From Marivita sp. (GTDB taxonomy: Bacteria; Pseudomonadota; Alphaproteobacteria; Rhodobacterales; Rhodobacteraceae): 64,000 nucleotides of DNA. The DNA lies in the NCBI RefSeq assembly GCF_020055675.1, contig NZ_JAIPUS010000001.1:124001-188000 (forward strand), read 5' to 3'. This document shows, one piece after another, positions 1 to 7,653 of the stretch. Positions within the stretch are counted from its first letter, which is position 1; every line of letters begins with the position of its first letter. The translations under genes were made by a program, and so were the position numbers. The notes under the pieces are model-generated. The model saw only the letters and a program-made list of their open reading frames with translations. It was not told where the DNA came from and made no database searches.

Positions 1-330
1 TGTCAGCTTCATCGCGGTTGCCGCCCTCAGCAATCGGTCCATTCGGTCAACGGACACATCGGACACAACCGCGAGGGTCTCCACGGTTTGCGGTCCCTCC
101 ATCAGCCGGTGCAGAACCCGCAGCTCGACCAACGCAAAAAGAACCTGTGATTTGACAAAGCCCTGAACGATATCGAAAAGTTCGGCCCCGTCTTTGGCTG
201 CCATTCTACGGGTCAGCGCAAATGCGGAGGCCCAACGCTGAAATCCGGGTCGGGCGATCAGGCGCATGAAACGCGTGCGTAGATTGAAAGACGGACGGGG
301 CCGAACCGGCGTATCCGAGGCCAGGGCCAT
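1..330 (-). CDS. crtF: Hydroxyneurosporene/demethylspheroidene O-methyltransferase CrtF, 5' part
   Basis: The first 110 residues of CrtF are visible; the rest lies beyond the left edge. CrtF transfers a methyl group from SAM to the 1-hydroxyl of hydroxyneurosporene or demethylspheroidene in the spheroidene branch. The visible part has a basic N-terminus and then the helical, winged-helix-like region (residues about 50-110, with VLFALVELRVLHRL) that precedes the catalytic domain in this O-methyltransferase family. The SAM-binding domain is not in the window. The ATG lies one base after the crtE stop, so crtE and crtF form one leftward operon. Identification rests on this N-terminus plus the crtE neighbour. 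Confidence 0.85.
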   Translation of the reverse strand, partial: MALASDTPVRPRPSFNLRTRFMRLIARPGFQRWASAFALTRRMAAKDGAELFDIVQGFVKSQVLFALVELRVLHRLMEGPQTVETLAVVSDVSVDRMDRLLRAATAMKLT

Positions 331-331
331 T

Positions 332-1207
332 TTACCCTGCTTGGGCTGCGCTGTGGGCCGGAACCGGTGTCAGGCGTTCAGCCTGGAGCCGCACCATTTC
401 GGCCAGTTGCGCTTCGCCGGGGCAGGATGGAATGGATGAAATCGCCCCTGACAGAACATCCCGCAGGCGCGATTGCGCCCCGTCAACGCCAAGAACCGCA
501 ACCGCATTGGGTCTGCCATGCAGGTCATCCTGTCCAACGGGCTTGCCCAGCGCAGCGCTGTCATAAAGAGCATCCCGCAAATCATCAGCGACCTGGAAAG
601 CCTCGCCAATGCGAGCGCCCAGTTCGAACCAGGGTTCCTCGTCCTGGCCAGCCGCAATCGCCCCCATCTGCGTCGCTGCGATGAACAGCGCGCCGGTTTT
701 GGATCGGTGATAGGCCGACAGGTCGATCTTGCTTTCGCTTTCCCACCCCTGGCCGGCGCAAATGCCATGCGGCATTCCGGACTGACGAGTCAGCGTGCGG
801 ATCAAACGCACGGCCCGGTCCGGCGCATCCCCGGCCGCCATGGCCAGGACCTCGAACGCCAGGATGATGAGTGAATCGCCCGCCAGGACCGCAAGAGGCT
901 CGGAATAGGCCCGATGTACGGACGGTTTGCCCCGACGGATTTCCGCATCGTCGAAACAGGGAAGATCATCATGCACAAGGCTTGCGCAATGGATCAATTC
1001 GAGCGCGGCAGCAGCCGCATCCGTCACTTTGGGATTGTCATCCCCACAAGCCATTGCAACCGACATCAGGATCGTTGGGCGGATCCGCGCGCCGCCGGGT
1101 GTGCAGGCATAATATAACGCGTCCGACAGTTGTTCGGGAGGTGTTCCATCCTGTCCGATGCGAATAGCCGCTTCGACTGCGGCATTGATGCGGGTCTGTA
1201 GGTTCAT
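332..1207 (-). CDS. crtE: Geranylgeranyl diphosphate synthase CrtE
   Basis: A trans-isoprenyl diphosphate synthase of 291 residues that makes GGPP for phytoene and for the bacteriochlorophyll tail. It has the GGARIRP substrate-binding motif (about residues 38-44), a first aspartate-rich motif of the DDxxxxD type (DDLPCFDD, about 80-87) and a second one (DDLRD, about 206-210). I chose the ATG at 1207 because it gives the family's usual N-terminus (MNLQTRI). The reading frame stays open upstream to 1282, but that extension runs through the operator sites and looks non-coding. It is co-transcribed with crtF and divergent from crtD. Confidence 0.95.
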   Translation of the reverse strand: MNLQTRINAAVEAAIRIGQDGTPPEQLSDALYYACTPGGARIRPTILMSVAMACGDDNPKVTDAAAAALELIHCASLVHDDLPCFDDAEIRRGKPSVHRAYSEPLAVLAGDSLIILAFEVLAMAAGDAPDRAVRLIRTLTRQSGMPHGICAGQGWESESKIDLSAYHRSKTGALFIAATQMGAIAAGQDEEPWFELGARIGEAFQVADDLRDALYDSAALGKPVGQDDLHGRPNAVAVLGVDGAQSRLRDVLSGAISSIPSCPGEAQLAEMVRLQAERLTPVPAHSAAQAG

Positions 1208-1231
1208 CGAACACTCCCAAAAACAGTGTAT

Positions 1232-1249
1232 TGTCATCTTAAACTTACA
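1232..1249. promoter_or_regulatory. PpsR/CrtJ-type operator, crtE-crtD region, site 1
   Basis: TGT-N12-ACA with the second half CTTACA, matching the palindrome bound by the redox- and light-responsive photosynthesis repressor PpsR/CrtJ. It lies 25 bp upstream of the crtE ATG. Site 2 follows after a 6-bp gap, so the two centres are 24 bp apart, as expected for a tandem cooperative pair. The assignment is by motif and gene context. Confidence 0.75.
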
Positions 1250-1255
1250 CATTAG

Positions 1256-1273
1256 TGTAAACCATACTGGACA
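1256..1273. promoter_or_regulatory. PpsR/CrtJ-type operator, crtE-crtD region, site 2
   Basis: A second TGT-N12-ACA motif, 27 bp upstream of the crtD start. The inner halves of the two sites together form TTACAC-ATTA-GTGTAA (1245-1260), a short inverted repeat at the centre of the divergent promoter region. Repressor on this pair could control crtEF and crtDC together. Confidence 0.75.
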
Positions 1274-1299
1274 CCTGACCAAAGCGAGTCAACAATTCG

Positions 1300-2874
1300 A
1301 TGATGAAAAAGCCAGATCACAGCTCTGACCGCGTTATTGTCATTGGCGCTGGGATCGGTGGATTGGCGGCGGCCCTGCCGCTTGTTCATCGCGGGTTCGA
1401 TGTAACGCTGCTGGAACAGCACGGCGCGCCGGGCGGCAAGATGCGACAGGTGAACGGCGTGGATGCCGGGCCAACCGTCCTGACCATGCTTGATGTTTTC
1501 GAAGCAGTGTTCGACGAAGTTGGCGAGGCGCTCCAAGACCATGTGAGCCTGATCCCGCAGCCGATCCTCGCCCGCCATTGGTGGCCCGACAGCGGCCCGC
1601 TGGACCTCTTCCCGAACCAGACCCAAAGCGCCGATGCGATCGAGGCGTTTGCGGGGCCAACGGCACGCACGGAGTTTACAAACTTCGCGCAACGCGCCGC
1701 GCGGTTGTTCGATGGGTTCCGCGACCCCATGATGCTGCGCCCGGAACCCAGGCTGAGCGCCTTGACCCTGCATGTCTTGCGGAATCCGAGGCTGATCCAG
1801 GATATGGGAGTGGGGCAAACGCTCGGACATCTCCTGAAAAACAGCTTTACCGATCCGCGCTTGCGGCAGCTCTTCGGACGTTACGCCACCTATGTCGGTG
1901 GGTCGCCGGATCGGTCGCCAGCGCTGCTTTCACTGATCTGGGACGCCGAAGCCCGCGGCGTCTGGTGCGTCAAAGGCGGGATGAGCGCGCTTGCCCGCGC
2001 CATGTCCGATTTGATCACGGCGCGGGGCGGTACCCTGCGAACGAATGTAAAAGTTCAAAGGATCGACGCCGCGTCCGGTGCTGTGTCCGGCGTCACGCTG
2101 GCATCGGGCGAAACGCTTTCTGCCGATCATGTCGTCTTCAATGGAGATCCGCGCGCGCTTGCGACAGGGCTTCTGGGCACCGACACGCGTCATACAGCCC
2201 AGATCACCACCAAACGCGCGCGCAGCCTTTCCGCAAATGTCTGGAGCTTTCATGCGGCCCCGTCCGACATCGATCTTTCCCATCACAACGTGGTCTTCTG
2301 TGACCCGTCCAGGACCGAGTTCGCGAAGATCGAAAAGGGGCAAATCCCGTCCGATCCCAGCCTCTACATTTGCGCCGAGGATCGCGGCCAGAACACAGCA
2401 CTGCCCGATATCGAACGGTTCGAGATCATCATGAACACCCCGCCGCTTACCCAGCGCGCGGCAACACCCGAGGATTACGAGATATGTCACAGTCGGACCT
2501 TCCCACGTCTGCGCAACTTCGGGCTGAGCTTCTCACCGGAGCCGGGGCCAGAGGCGCTGACCACGGCCAGGCGGTTCGACACGCTGTTTCCCGGCAGCAG
2601 CGGCTCCCTCTACGGGCAGACCCCACATGGAATGACCGCAGCGCTGGAACGGCCGACGGCGCGGACGCGGATCACGGGTCTATACCTCGCGGGGGGAGGG
2701 ACACATCCGGGGGCAGGCGTTCCAATGGCAGCGCTCTCCGGCAGGCACGCGGCCGCGGCGATCGTTGCGGACCGAACTTCAACCTCGCGGTCCCGAAAAA
2801 CGGATACGCATGGTGGTATGTCGACGGGATCAGCAACGACGGCACGCGGGCTGTCTCGGTCATCGGGTTCATAG
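1300..2874 (+). CDS. crtD: 1-hydroxycarotenoid 3,4-desaturase CrtD
   Basis: FAD-dependent carotenoid dehydrogenase (methoxyneurosporene dehydrogenase) of 524 residues that introduces the C3-C4 double bond on the way to spheroidene. The N-terminal dinucleotide-binding motif GAGIGGLAAA (about residues 17-26) is followed by an E at the end of the second strand (LLEQHG). The C-terminal family signature GGGTHPGAGVPMAALSG is at about 465-481. Two adjacent ATGs (1300 and 1303) are possible starts and neither has a clear Shine-Dalgarno. The last 35 or so residues are Ser/Thr/Arg-rich and are encoded where crtC coding overlaps in another frame. CrtI is the related desaturase earlier in the pathway. 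Confidence 0.93.
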   Translation: MMKKPDHSSDRVIVIGAGIGGLAAALPLVHRGFDVTLLEQHGAPGGKMRQVNGVDAGPTVLTMLDVFEAVFDEVGEALQDHVSLIPQPILARHWWPDSGPLDLFPNQTQSADAIEAFAGPTARTEFTNFAQRAARLFDGFRDPMMLRPEPRLSALTLHVLRNPRLIQDMGVGQTLGHLLKNSFTDPRLRQLFGRYATYVGGSPDRSPALLSLIWDAEARGVWCVKGGMSALARAMSDLITARGGTLRTNVKVQRIDAASGAVSGVTLASGETLSADHVVFNGDPRALATGLLGTDTRHTAQITTKRARSLSANVWSFHAAPSDIDLSHHNVVFCDPSRTEFAKIEKGQIPSDPSLYICAEDRGQNTALPDIERFEIIMNTPPLTQRAATPEDYEICHSRTFPRLRNFGLSFSPEPGPEALTTARRFDTLFPGSSGSLYGQTPHGMTAALERPTARTRITGLYLAGGGTHPGAGVPMAALSGRHAAAAIVADRTSTSRSRKTDTHGGMSTGSATTARGLSRSSGS

Positions 2875-3701
2875 GGTCGGTCTTTTCACCGTGGTACAGA
2901 TGGTCTGGCCGCAAGAACCCCGAGGACCACGTCTGCATCAATGTCGCGACCTATGGACCCGGTGGACGCTTTACGATGACGGATCGCGGGACCCCTGCCC
3001 TGCAGCAATCTGAAACCACGCTGACCGTCGGACCCTCTTCGATGACGTGGGAAAACGACAAACTGGTGATCGACGTGGACGAGGTGTCTGGTCCGCCGAT
3101 CATCAGCCGCGTGCGCGGCACAATCACCGTCACGCCAAGCGCTATCACCGATGTCGAGCTTGCCCTGACCGACGACGGCGCGCATATCTGGCGGCCATTC
3201 GGTCCAGTCTCGGGGATTTCGGTTGGTCTGGAGGCCCCGGGATGGACATGGGAAGGGCACGGATATTTCGACGCGAATTTCGGCACACGCGCGCTCGAGG
3301 AGGATTTCACCTATTGGACCTGGGGCCGTTACCCGGCACAGCGCGGAAGCACCTGTTTCTACGACGCGACACGGTTGGATGGATCGACGCTTGGCGCCGG
3401 CTTTCACTTTGACAGCGACGGCGCCGCCTCTGAACCCGATTTGCCACCGAAGACAAAGTTCAAACGATCACTTTGGGCGGTGAAACGGGAAACGCGCAGC
3501 GATCCGGGGTATCAGCCACGACAGGTGATGAACATGCTCGACGCGCCGTTCTATTCCCGGTCGATGGTAGAAACCAGACTGGATGGTGAAGCAACAGTCG
3601 GGGTACATGAAGCGCTGGACCTGAAACGGTTCCGCTCTCCGTTGCTGAAACCTATGCTCGCGATGCGCGTCCCGCGCCGCCGAAACTGGAGTTTCGATTA
3701 G
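2484..3701 (+). CDS. crtC: Acyclic carotenoid 1,2-hydratase CrtC (start unclear)
   Basis: Hydratase that adds water across the C1-C2 double bond of neurosporene-type carotenoids. Clear family sequence runs from about 2772 (FNLAVPKNGYAWWYVDG) through GFIGSVFSPWY and GHGYFDANFGTRALE to 3701, about 310 residues. There is no ATG, GTG, TTG or CTG in this frame between 2484 and 2772, and none usable just downstream. The nearest in-frame ATG is 2484, deep inside crtD, and gives about 96 residues that look like crtD read out of frame. The true protein probably begins near 2770 by an unusual start, or there is a frameshift in the crtD-crtC overlap. The family assignment is firm and the start is not. 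Confidence 0.8.
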   Translation: MSQSDLPTSAQLRAELLTGAGARGADHGQAVRHAVSRQQRLPLRADPTWNDRSAGTADGADADHGSIPRGGRDTSGGRRSNGSALRQARGRGDRCGPNFNLAVPKNGYAWWYVDGISNDGTRAVSVIGFIGSVFSPWYRWSGRKNPEDHVCINVATYGPGGRFTMTDRGTPALQQSETTLTVGPSSMTWENDKLVIDVDEVSGPPIISRVRGTITVTPSAITDVELALTDDGAHIWRPFGPVSGISVGLEAPGWTWEGHGYFDANFGTRALEEDFTYWTWGRYPAQRGSTCFYDATRLDGSTLGAGFHFDSDGAASEPDLPPKTKFKRSLWAVKRETRSDPGYQPRQVMNMLDAPFYSRSMVETRLDGEATVGVHEALDLKRFRSPLLKPMLAMRVPRRRNWSFD

Positions 3702-3748
3702 CGCGTTGCGTGAACACACGTTACCGCGACAGGTTTTGGCCTCACACC

Positions 3749-4231
3749 CTAAGACGCAGCCGTTCCACCTTCTTTGGCCTCGTCGGGGTTGAGTCGCCAG
3801 ACGCTGGCATTCAATGCCCCGGCAATCGTGACCCAGACCAAATACGGGATGAACAAAAATCCCGCGATCAGATCGACCTGGAACAGCGCCCAGATGGTCG
3901 CCGCCACCGACAGCCACAGCGCGGACAGGACGATCATTCCCAGTTTGATCCACTTCAATCCGAAAAAAACCGGTGTCCAAAGGCCGTTAAGCGCAATCTG
4001 TAACGCCCAGAACGCCATCGCCAGGCCATTGTCCGGCAAAAGTGCGACCCGCGCACCCGCCACTGCCATGCACAGGTAAAGCGTCGTCCACGTCACGGGA
4101 AAGGCCCAGTCGGGTGGTGTCCATGAGGGTTTGTTCAGGTTGCGGTACCAAGATCCGGGCGAAAACAGGGCCCCGGTGGACCCCGCAGCAAGGCAGGCAA
4201 CAAGAAAAATGAGGAACAGGACCCAGAACAT
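3749..4231 (-). CDS. tspO: Tryptophan-rich sensory protein TspO/MBR
   Basis: A 160-residue membrane protein of the TspO/peripheral benzodiazepine receptor family, with five predicted helices rich in Trp and the motif WYRNLNKPSWTPPDWAFP near residue 28. In Rhodobacter sphaeroides TspO is an outer-membrane porphyrin- and oxygen-linked regulator of photosynthesis gene expression. The gene starts 5 nt after the crtB stop, so it is the last gene of a leftward crtI-crtB-tspO operon, its usual place in photosynthesis clusters. It converges with crtC. An 18-bp perfect palindrome covers the junction with crtB. Confidence 0.95.
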   Translation of the reverse strand: MFWVLFLIFLVACLAAGSTGALFSPGSWYRNLNKPSWTPPDWAFPVTWTTLYLCMAVAGARVALLPDNGLAMAFWALQIALNGLWTPVFFGLKWIKLGMIVLSALWLSVAATIWALFQVDLIAGFLFIPYLVWVTIAGALNASVWRLNPDEAKEGGTAAS

Positions 4232-4249
4232 TCGGTTTACGTAAACCGA
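4232..4249. repeat. 18-bp perfect palindrome at the crtB/tspO junction
   Basis: TCGGTTTACGTAAACCGA is a perfect palindrome with no spacer. It covers the last codons of crtB, its stop codon and the gap before the tspO start codon. It could be a protein-binding site, or an RNA element acting on tspO translation or on mRNA processing. It does not match TGT-N12-ACA. Function is unknown. Confidence 0.5.
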
Positions 4250-5277
4250 CCCTCGGCACCTTGCAAGGCATCGCGCTGATCTCTTTCCCGCTGGGCCACT
4301 TGGGACAGCGCCTCGAAAACCGCGTCGGACCTTGATCGACGCTCGGTGCCCTGCCCTGCTGCATGCACGAGAAACTCGGTCTCGGGCAAGCTACGGGCAT
4401 AAAGAACGGCGGATCGCGGCATCACCATGGTTGTCGCCGCCTTCGCGGCGGAGGCCGCAACCCAACCGAGCTTCTGCGCTTTCGACGTGTGTGCGCGTGC
4501 CGAGATCGAATCGTACCCGCCGCGCTGCACCTGCCCGCCAATACCGGCATAGATAAATCGCGCCGCGTAGATGCCGGTGCGCGAGGACAGCGGGAGCGCC
4601 GCGACCCCGGCCTCGGAGCGCATGTAAAGACGGTTCGCCTGCATCACGAGCCGTCGTGTCATCTGGCGGATCGCCTTTGTCGGTTTCGGGTCGGCAAGAA
4701 ACGCATCCACATCAATTCCCGCTTCGCCAAGCCACTCCAACGGCAGGTAAATCCGCCCCTCGAGGGCGTCTTCGCCGATGTCGCGCGCTATATTGGTCAG
4801 CTGCATCGCCACACCCAGATCGGCGGCGCGGGCCAGGGCGTTCGGATCGCGGACGCGCATCAGAACGCACATCATCACACCGACGGCAGATGCCACACGC
4901 GCCGAATAATCGAAAAGGTCGGACAGTGTGTCGTAACGCCGGCCCATCGCGTCCCACGCCAATCCCTCGAGAAGCGCATCCGGCAAGGCGCGCGGCATCT
5001 CGAAGTCTTCGACCACGCGCGCAAAAGCCCGGTCTGGCGCGGCGTTGTCAGGGCAGCCGTTATAAATCCGTTCCAGACGGTCCTGAAGTCGCAGAACCGC
5101 CGCGGCCTTATGTTGTTGCAGATCAACCGCGTCATCCGCCAATCTGCAGAAGGCATAAAGCGCAAGGGATGGATCGCGTACATTATCCGGCAACAGGCGC
5201 GAGGCCATGTGAAAGGACAGCGATCCATGGCGGATCGCCTCGCGGCAGGCGTCGATATCGCTCTGCGCAGAGCTCAT
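4237..5277 (-). CDS. crtB: 15-cis-phytoene synthase CrtB
   Basis: Condenses two GGPP molecules to phytoene, the first committed carotenoid step. The protein has 346 residues. It shows both aspartate-rich prenyl-diphosphate/Mg motifs of squalene/phytoene synthases: DDAVD (about residue 47) and NIARDIGED (about residue 160). The ATG at 5277 overlaps the crtI stop by four bases (ATGA), which fixes the start and indicates translational coupling. The frame is open further upstream but that part runs antiparallel to the crtI frame as a shadow. It sits between crtI and tspO in one operon. Confidence 0.95.
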   Translation of the reverse strand: MSSAQSDIDACREAIRHGSLSFHMASRLLPDNVRDPSLALYAFCRLADDAVDLQQHKAAAVLRLQDRLERIYNGCPDNAAPDRAFARVVEDFEMPRALPDALLEGLAWDAMGRRYDTLSDLFDYSARVASAVGVMMCVLMRVRDPNALARAADLGVAMQLTNIARDIGEDALEGRIYLPLEWLGEAGIDVDAFLADPKPTKAIRQMTRRLVMQANRLYMRSEAGVAALPLSSRTGIYAARFIYAGIGGQVQRGGYDSISARAHTSKAQKLGWVAASAAKAATTMVMPRSAVLYARSLPETEFLVHAAGQGTERRSRSDAVFEALSQVAQRERDQRDALQGAEGRFT

Positions 5278-6824
5278 CCCCGCACCAGGGCGGGATCGGG
5301 AACCAATTGCGCCAGAACCTCGGCCGAGGAAATCACACCTGGCAGCCCTGCACCCGGATGGGTGCCTGCCCCGGTCAGGAACAACCCGTCCAGTTCCTCG
5401 CTCACATTGTGCGGCCGGAACCACGCGCTTTGCAGAATACGGGGTTCGATGGAAAAGCCCGTGCCATGCGGCGACATGTACCTGTCCTTGAAGGTCTCCG
5501 GGGTGAACACCTCGCTTGCGGTGACACGGCTTGCGAAGCCGGGAAGCAATTGATCCTCCAATGTCTTGGTCAGGCGAACACGATATTCGCGCTCCAGCTC
5601 CTCCCAATTGGCGGCGTCCTCGTGACCCAGATGCGGAACCGGGCTGAGGATATAGAACGTGTCGTCCCCCTCTGGCGCCGCGCTGGGGTCGGTCACCGTG
5701 GGACGGTGAACATAAAGGGAATAATCCTCGGGCACAGCGCCCTTCTTGAATATGTCTTGGACAAGACCGCGATAGCGTGGCCCGTTCAGGATTGTGTGGT
5801 GGCCCACATCCTTCCACATGTCGCGGGTGCCCTTGGTGCCGAAATACCAGACATAAAGCCCCATCGACCAGCGCCGCGACTTGAGCTTCTTCGGGGTCCA
5901 GCGTTTGCGTTTTTGGTTGCGCAGCAGGTGGTCATAAGTAAACCCGGCATCTGCGTTCGAGACAACGATATCGGCGGTCAGGACCTCCCCCGACGCCAGT
6001 TTGACACCCCGTGCCCGCCGGTTCTTGACAAGGATCTCGTCGACCTCGGTCTCCATCCGCAGGCTGCCGCCCTGGTCGGTGATGATCTCGGCCATGTTTT
6101 CGGCAATCGCAGCAACACCGCCCATCGCGTAATGGACCCCGAATTCCTTTTCGAGATGCGAAACAAGAATATACATCGAGGTCACGTTGAACGGATCGCC
6201 GCCGATGAACAGCGGATGGAACGACAGCGCCATCCGCAGCCGCTCATCCTTTACGCGTTTTGCGGCATGGGCATAGACCGACCGATCCGCGCGCAGCATC
6301 GCAAAACGCGGCAAGACACGAATCAGATCGATCAGCTTGTGCATCGAGCGCCGGCCCAGATCTTCGAACCCGAACCAATAGCGTTCCTCGCTGTCGCGCA
6401 AGAACCGGTCATACCCATCGACATCGTCAGGGGACAAGCGCCGCACCTCTTCGCGCATTGCAGCGGTGTTCTGTCGCGCGGTGAATTTCGATCCATCCGG
6501 CCACCGGATTTCATAGAAGGGGTCCAACGGGCGGAGGTCCACTTCCTTGTGGAAATCACGCCCACAAGCGGCCCATAACTCCTTGAAAATCTGCGGAACG
6601 GTGACGATCGTCGGCCCCAGATCAAAGCGATGGCCATCCTTCCAGATGCACGATCCGCGGCCCCCCGGCACGTCCAGTTTGTCAATCACTGTCACGCGGT
6701 AACCAAGCGCGCCCAATCGCATGGCCGAGGCAAGGCCCCCCAAACCGGCGCCAATCACGATGGCATGGGCCGATGTCAGCTTGTCAGAATGAGCCGCGAG
6801 GGCGGTATCGAGTTTTGTCATCAT
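5274..6824 (-). CDS. crtI: Phytoene desaturase CrtI
   Basis: FAD-dependent desaturase of 516 residues converting phytoene to neurosporene in the spheroidene pathway. The N-terminal FAD motif VIGAGLGGLASAMRL (about residues 24-38) is followed by IDKLDVPGGRGS. The C-terminal signature GAGTHPGAGLPGVISSAEV lies near the end. Start at the paired ATG-ATG (6824/6821); the longer open frame to 6902 would translate the operator region. The gene is first in crtI-crtB-tspO and divergent from crtA. A PpsR-type site lies 16-33 bp upstream of the start, a position where bound repressor could block the promoter. Confidence 0.95.
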   Translation of the reverse strand: MMTKLDTALAAHSDKLTSAHAIVIGAGLGGLASAMRLGALGYRVTVIDKLDVPGGRGSCIWKDGHRFDLGPTIVTVPQIFKELWAACGRDFHKEVDLRPLDPFYEIRWPDGSKFTARQNTAAMREEVRRLSPDDVDGYDRFLRDSEERYWFGFEDLGRRSMHKLIDLIRVLPRFAMLRADRSVYAHAAKRVKDERLRMALSFHPLFIGGDPFNVTSMYILVSHLEKEFGVHYAMGGVAAIAENMAEIITDQGGSLRMETEVDEILVKNRRARGVKLASGEVLTADIVVSNADAGFTYDHLLRNQKRKRWTPKKLKSRRWSMGLYVWYFGTKGTRDMWKDVGHHTILNGPRYRGLVQDIFKKGAVPEDYSLYVHRPTVTDPSAAPEGDDTFYILSPVPHLGHEDAANWEELEREYRVRLTKTLEDQLLPGFASRVTASEVFTPETFKDRYMSPHGTGFSIEPRILQSAWFRPHNVSEELDGLFLTGAGTHPGAGLPGVISSAEVLAQLVPDPALVRG

Positions 6825-6839
6825 AGGTCCATGATATAC

Positions 6840-6857
6840 TGTCAACTTTACTTTACA
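6840..6857. promoter_or_regulatory. PpsR/CrtJ-type operator upstream of crtI
   Basis: TGT-N12-ACA (TGTCAA...TTTACA), close to the crtI start in the crtI-crtA divergent region. Its centre is 74 bp from the second site next to crtA. Regulation by PpsR/CrtJ is inferred from the motif and from known control of these promoters in Rhodobacter. Confidence 0.7.
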
Positions 6858-6913
6858 ATAATAGCCAGCAAAATGTATCAAAAAATTATGATCTTCCCTC
6901 ATTCTGTGAAATG

Positions 6914-6931
6914 TGTCAGATTAAGTTTACA
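6914..6931. promoter_or_regulatory. PpsR/CrtJ-type operator upstream of crtA
   Basis: TGT-N12-ACA (TGTCAG...TTTACA) ending two bases before the crtA ATG at 6934. It would cover the ribosome-binding region, so either transcription starts very close to it or translation starts at the second ATG (6946). Repression would extend to bchI, bchD and bchO, which follow crtA without a gap. Confidence 0.7.
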
Positions 6932-6933
6932 CT

Positions 6934-7653
6934 ATGGGAACCGAAATGCAGACCGTAAGCCTGAGCTTTTACCGCTTTGCCGCACCGTTATCGCGGATGT
7001 GGGCGCTCGGTATGATGGGCGCAGCCCGTCTGTCCTTGCCGCGAATCGACGGACTCCAATTCTGGAAGTTGTGCGGGTCCGGCACCGGAGAAGGGTTCAC
7101 ACCCATTCCCAATACCGCCGTTTACGCGATCCTCACGGTGTGGCCCGATCTTGCCCGCGCGCGCGACGCGATCGTCAACGAACCCCTGTTCACCCGCTAC
7201 CGCGCAAGGGCCGATGAGCATTGGACCGTGTTTCTCACACCCTATTCGGCCCGCGGTGCGTGGTCCGGACAAACCCCGTTTATCGAGGAATCACCCGCGC
7301 CAACCGGCCCCATCGCTGCGTTGACCCGTGCAACCGTGCGTCCCGGCGTTGCCGCGCAGTTCTGGAAGCGCGTGCCGGATATCAGCGGCGTGATCGGATC
7401 GGATCCCAACGTCCTGTTCAAGATCGGCATCGGCGAGATACCACTTCTGCAACAGATCACCTTTTCCATCTGGCCGGATTCCCGCTCCATGGCGCAATTC
7501 GCCCGCGACAACGGCCCCCATGCCAACGCCATTCGCGCCGTGCGAGATGGCAAATGGTTCCGCGAAGAGCTTTATGCCCGCTTCCGAGTCACCGATGAGC
7601 TTGGCAGCTGGGACGGCCAATCTCCCCGCATTCTCAAGGACATCGCTGCATGA
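6934..7653 (+). CDS. crtA: Spheroidene monooxygenase CrtA
   Basis: A 239-residue enzyme that inserts the C2 keto group, turning spheroidene into spheroidenone under oxygen; this gives aerobic phototrophs their pink-red colour. It has the CrtA-family core (WPDLARARDAI, HWTVFLTPYSARGAWSG, ATVRPGVAAQFW). No classical cofactor motif is expected for this family. It begins MGTEMQTVSLSF, and the second ATG at 6946 is an alternative start that would leave more room for a ribosome-binding site. Its last codons overlap the bchI start by four bases, so it leads a crtA-bchI-bchD-bchO operon. Confidence 0.93.
   Translation: MGTEMQTVSLSFYRFAAPLSRMWALGMMGAARLSLPRIDGLQFWKLCGSGTGEGFTPIPNTAVYAILTVWPDLARARDAIVNEPLFTRYRARADEHWTVFLTPYSARGAWSGQTPFIEESPAPTGPIAALTRATVRPGVAAQFWKRVPDISGVIGSDPNVLFKIGIGEIPLLQQITFSIWPDSRSMAQFARDNGPHANAIRAVRDGKWFREELYARFRVTDELGSWDGQSPRILKDIAA

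Noticed and set aside
4656-6578. A 640-codon open frame on the plus strand across crtB and crtI.
   Set aside because: It is the antisense shadow of two well-supported genes, with Arg/Pro/Ala-rich composition typical of high-GC shadow frames.
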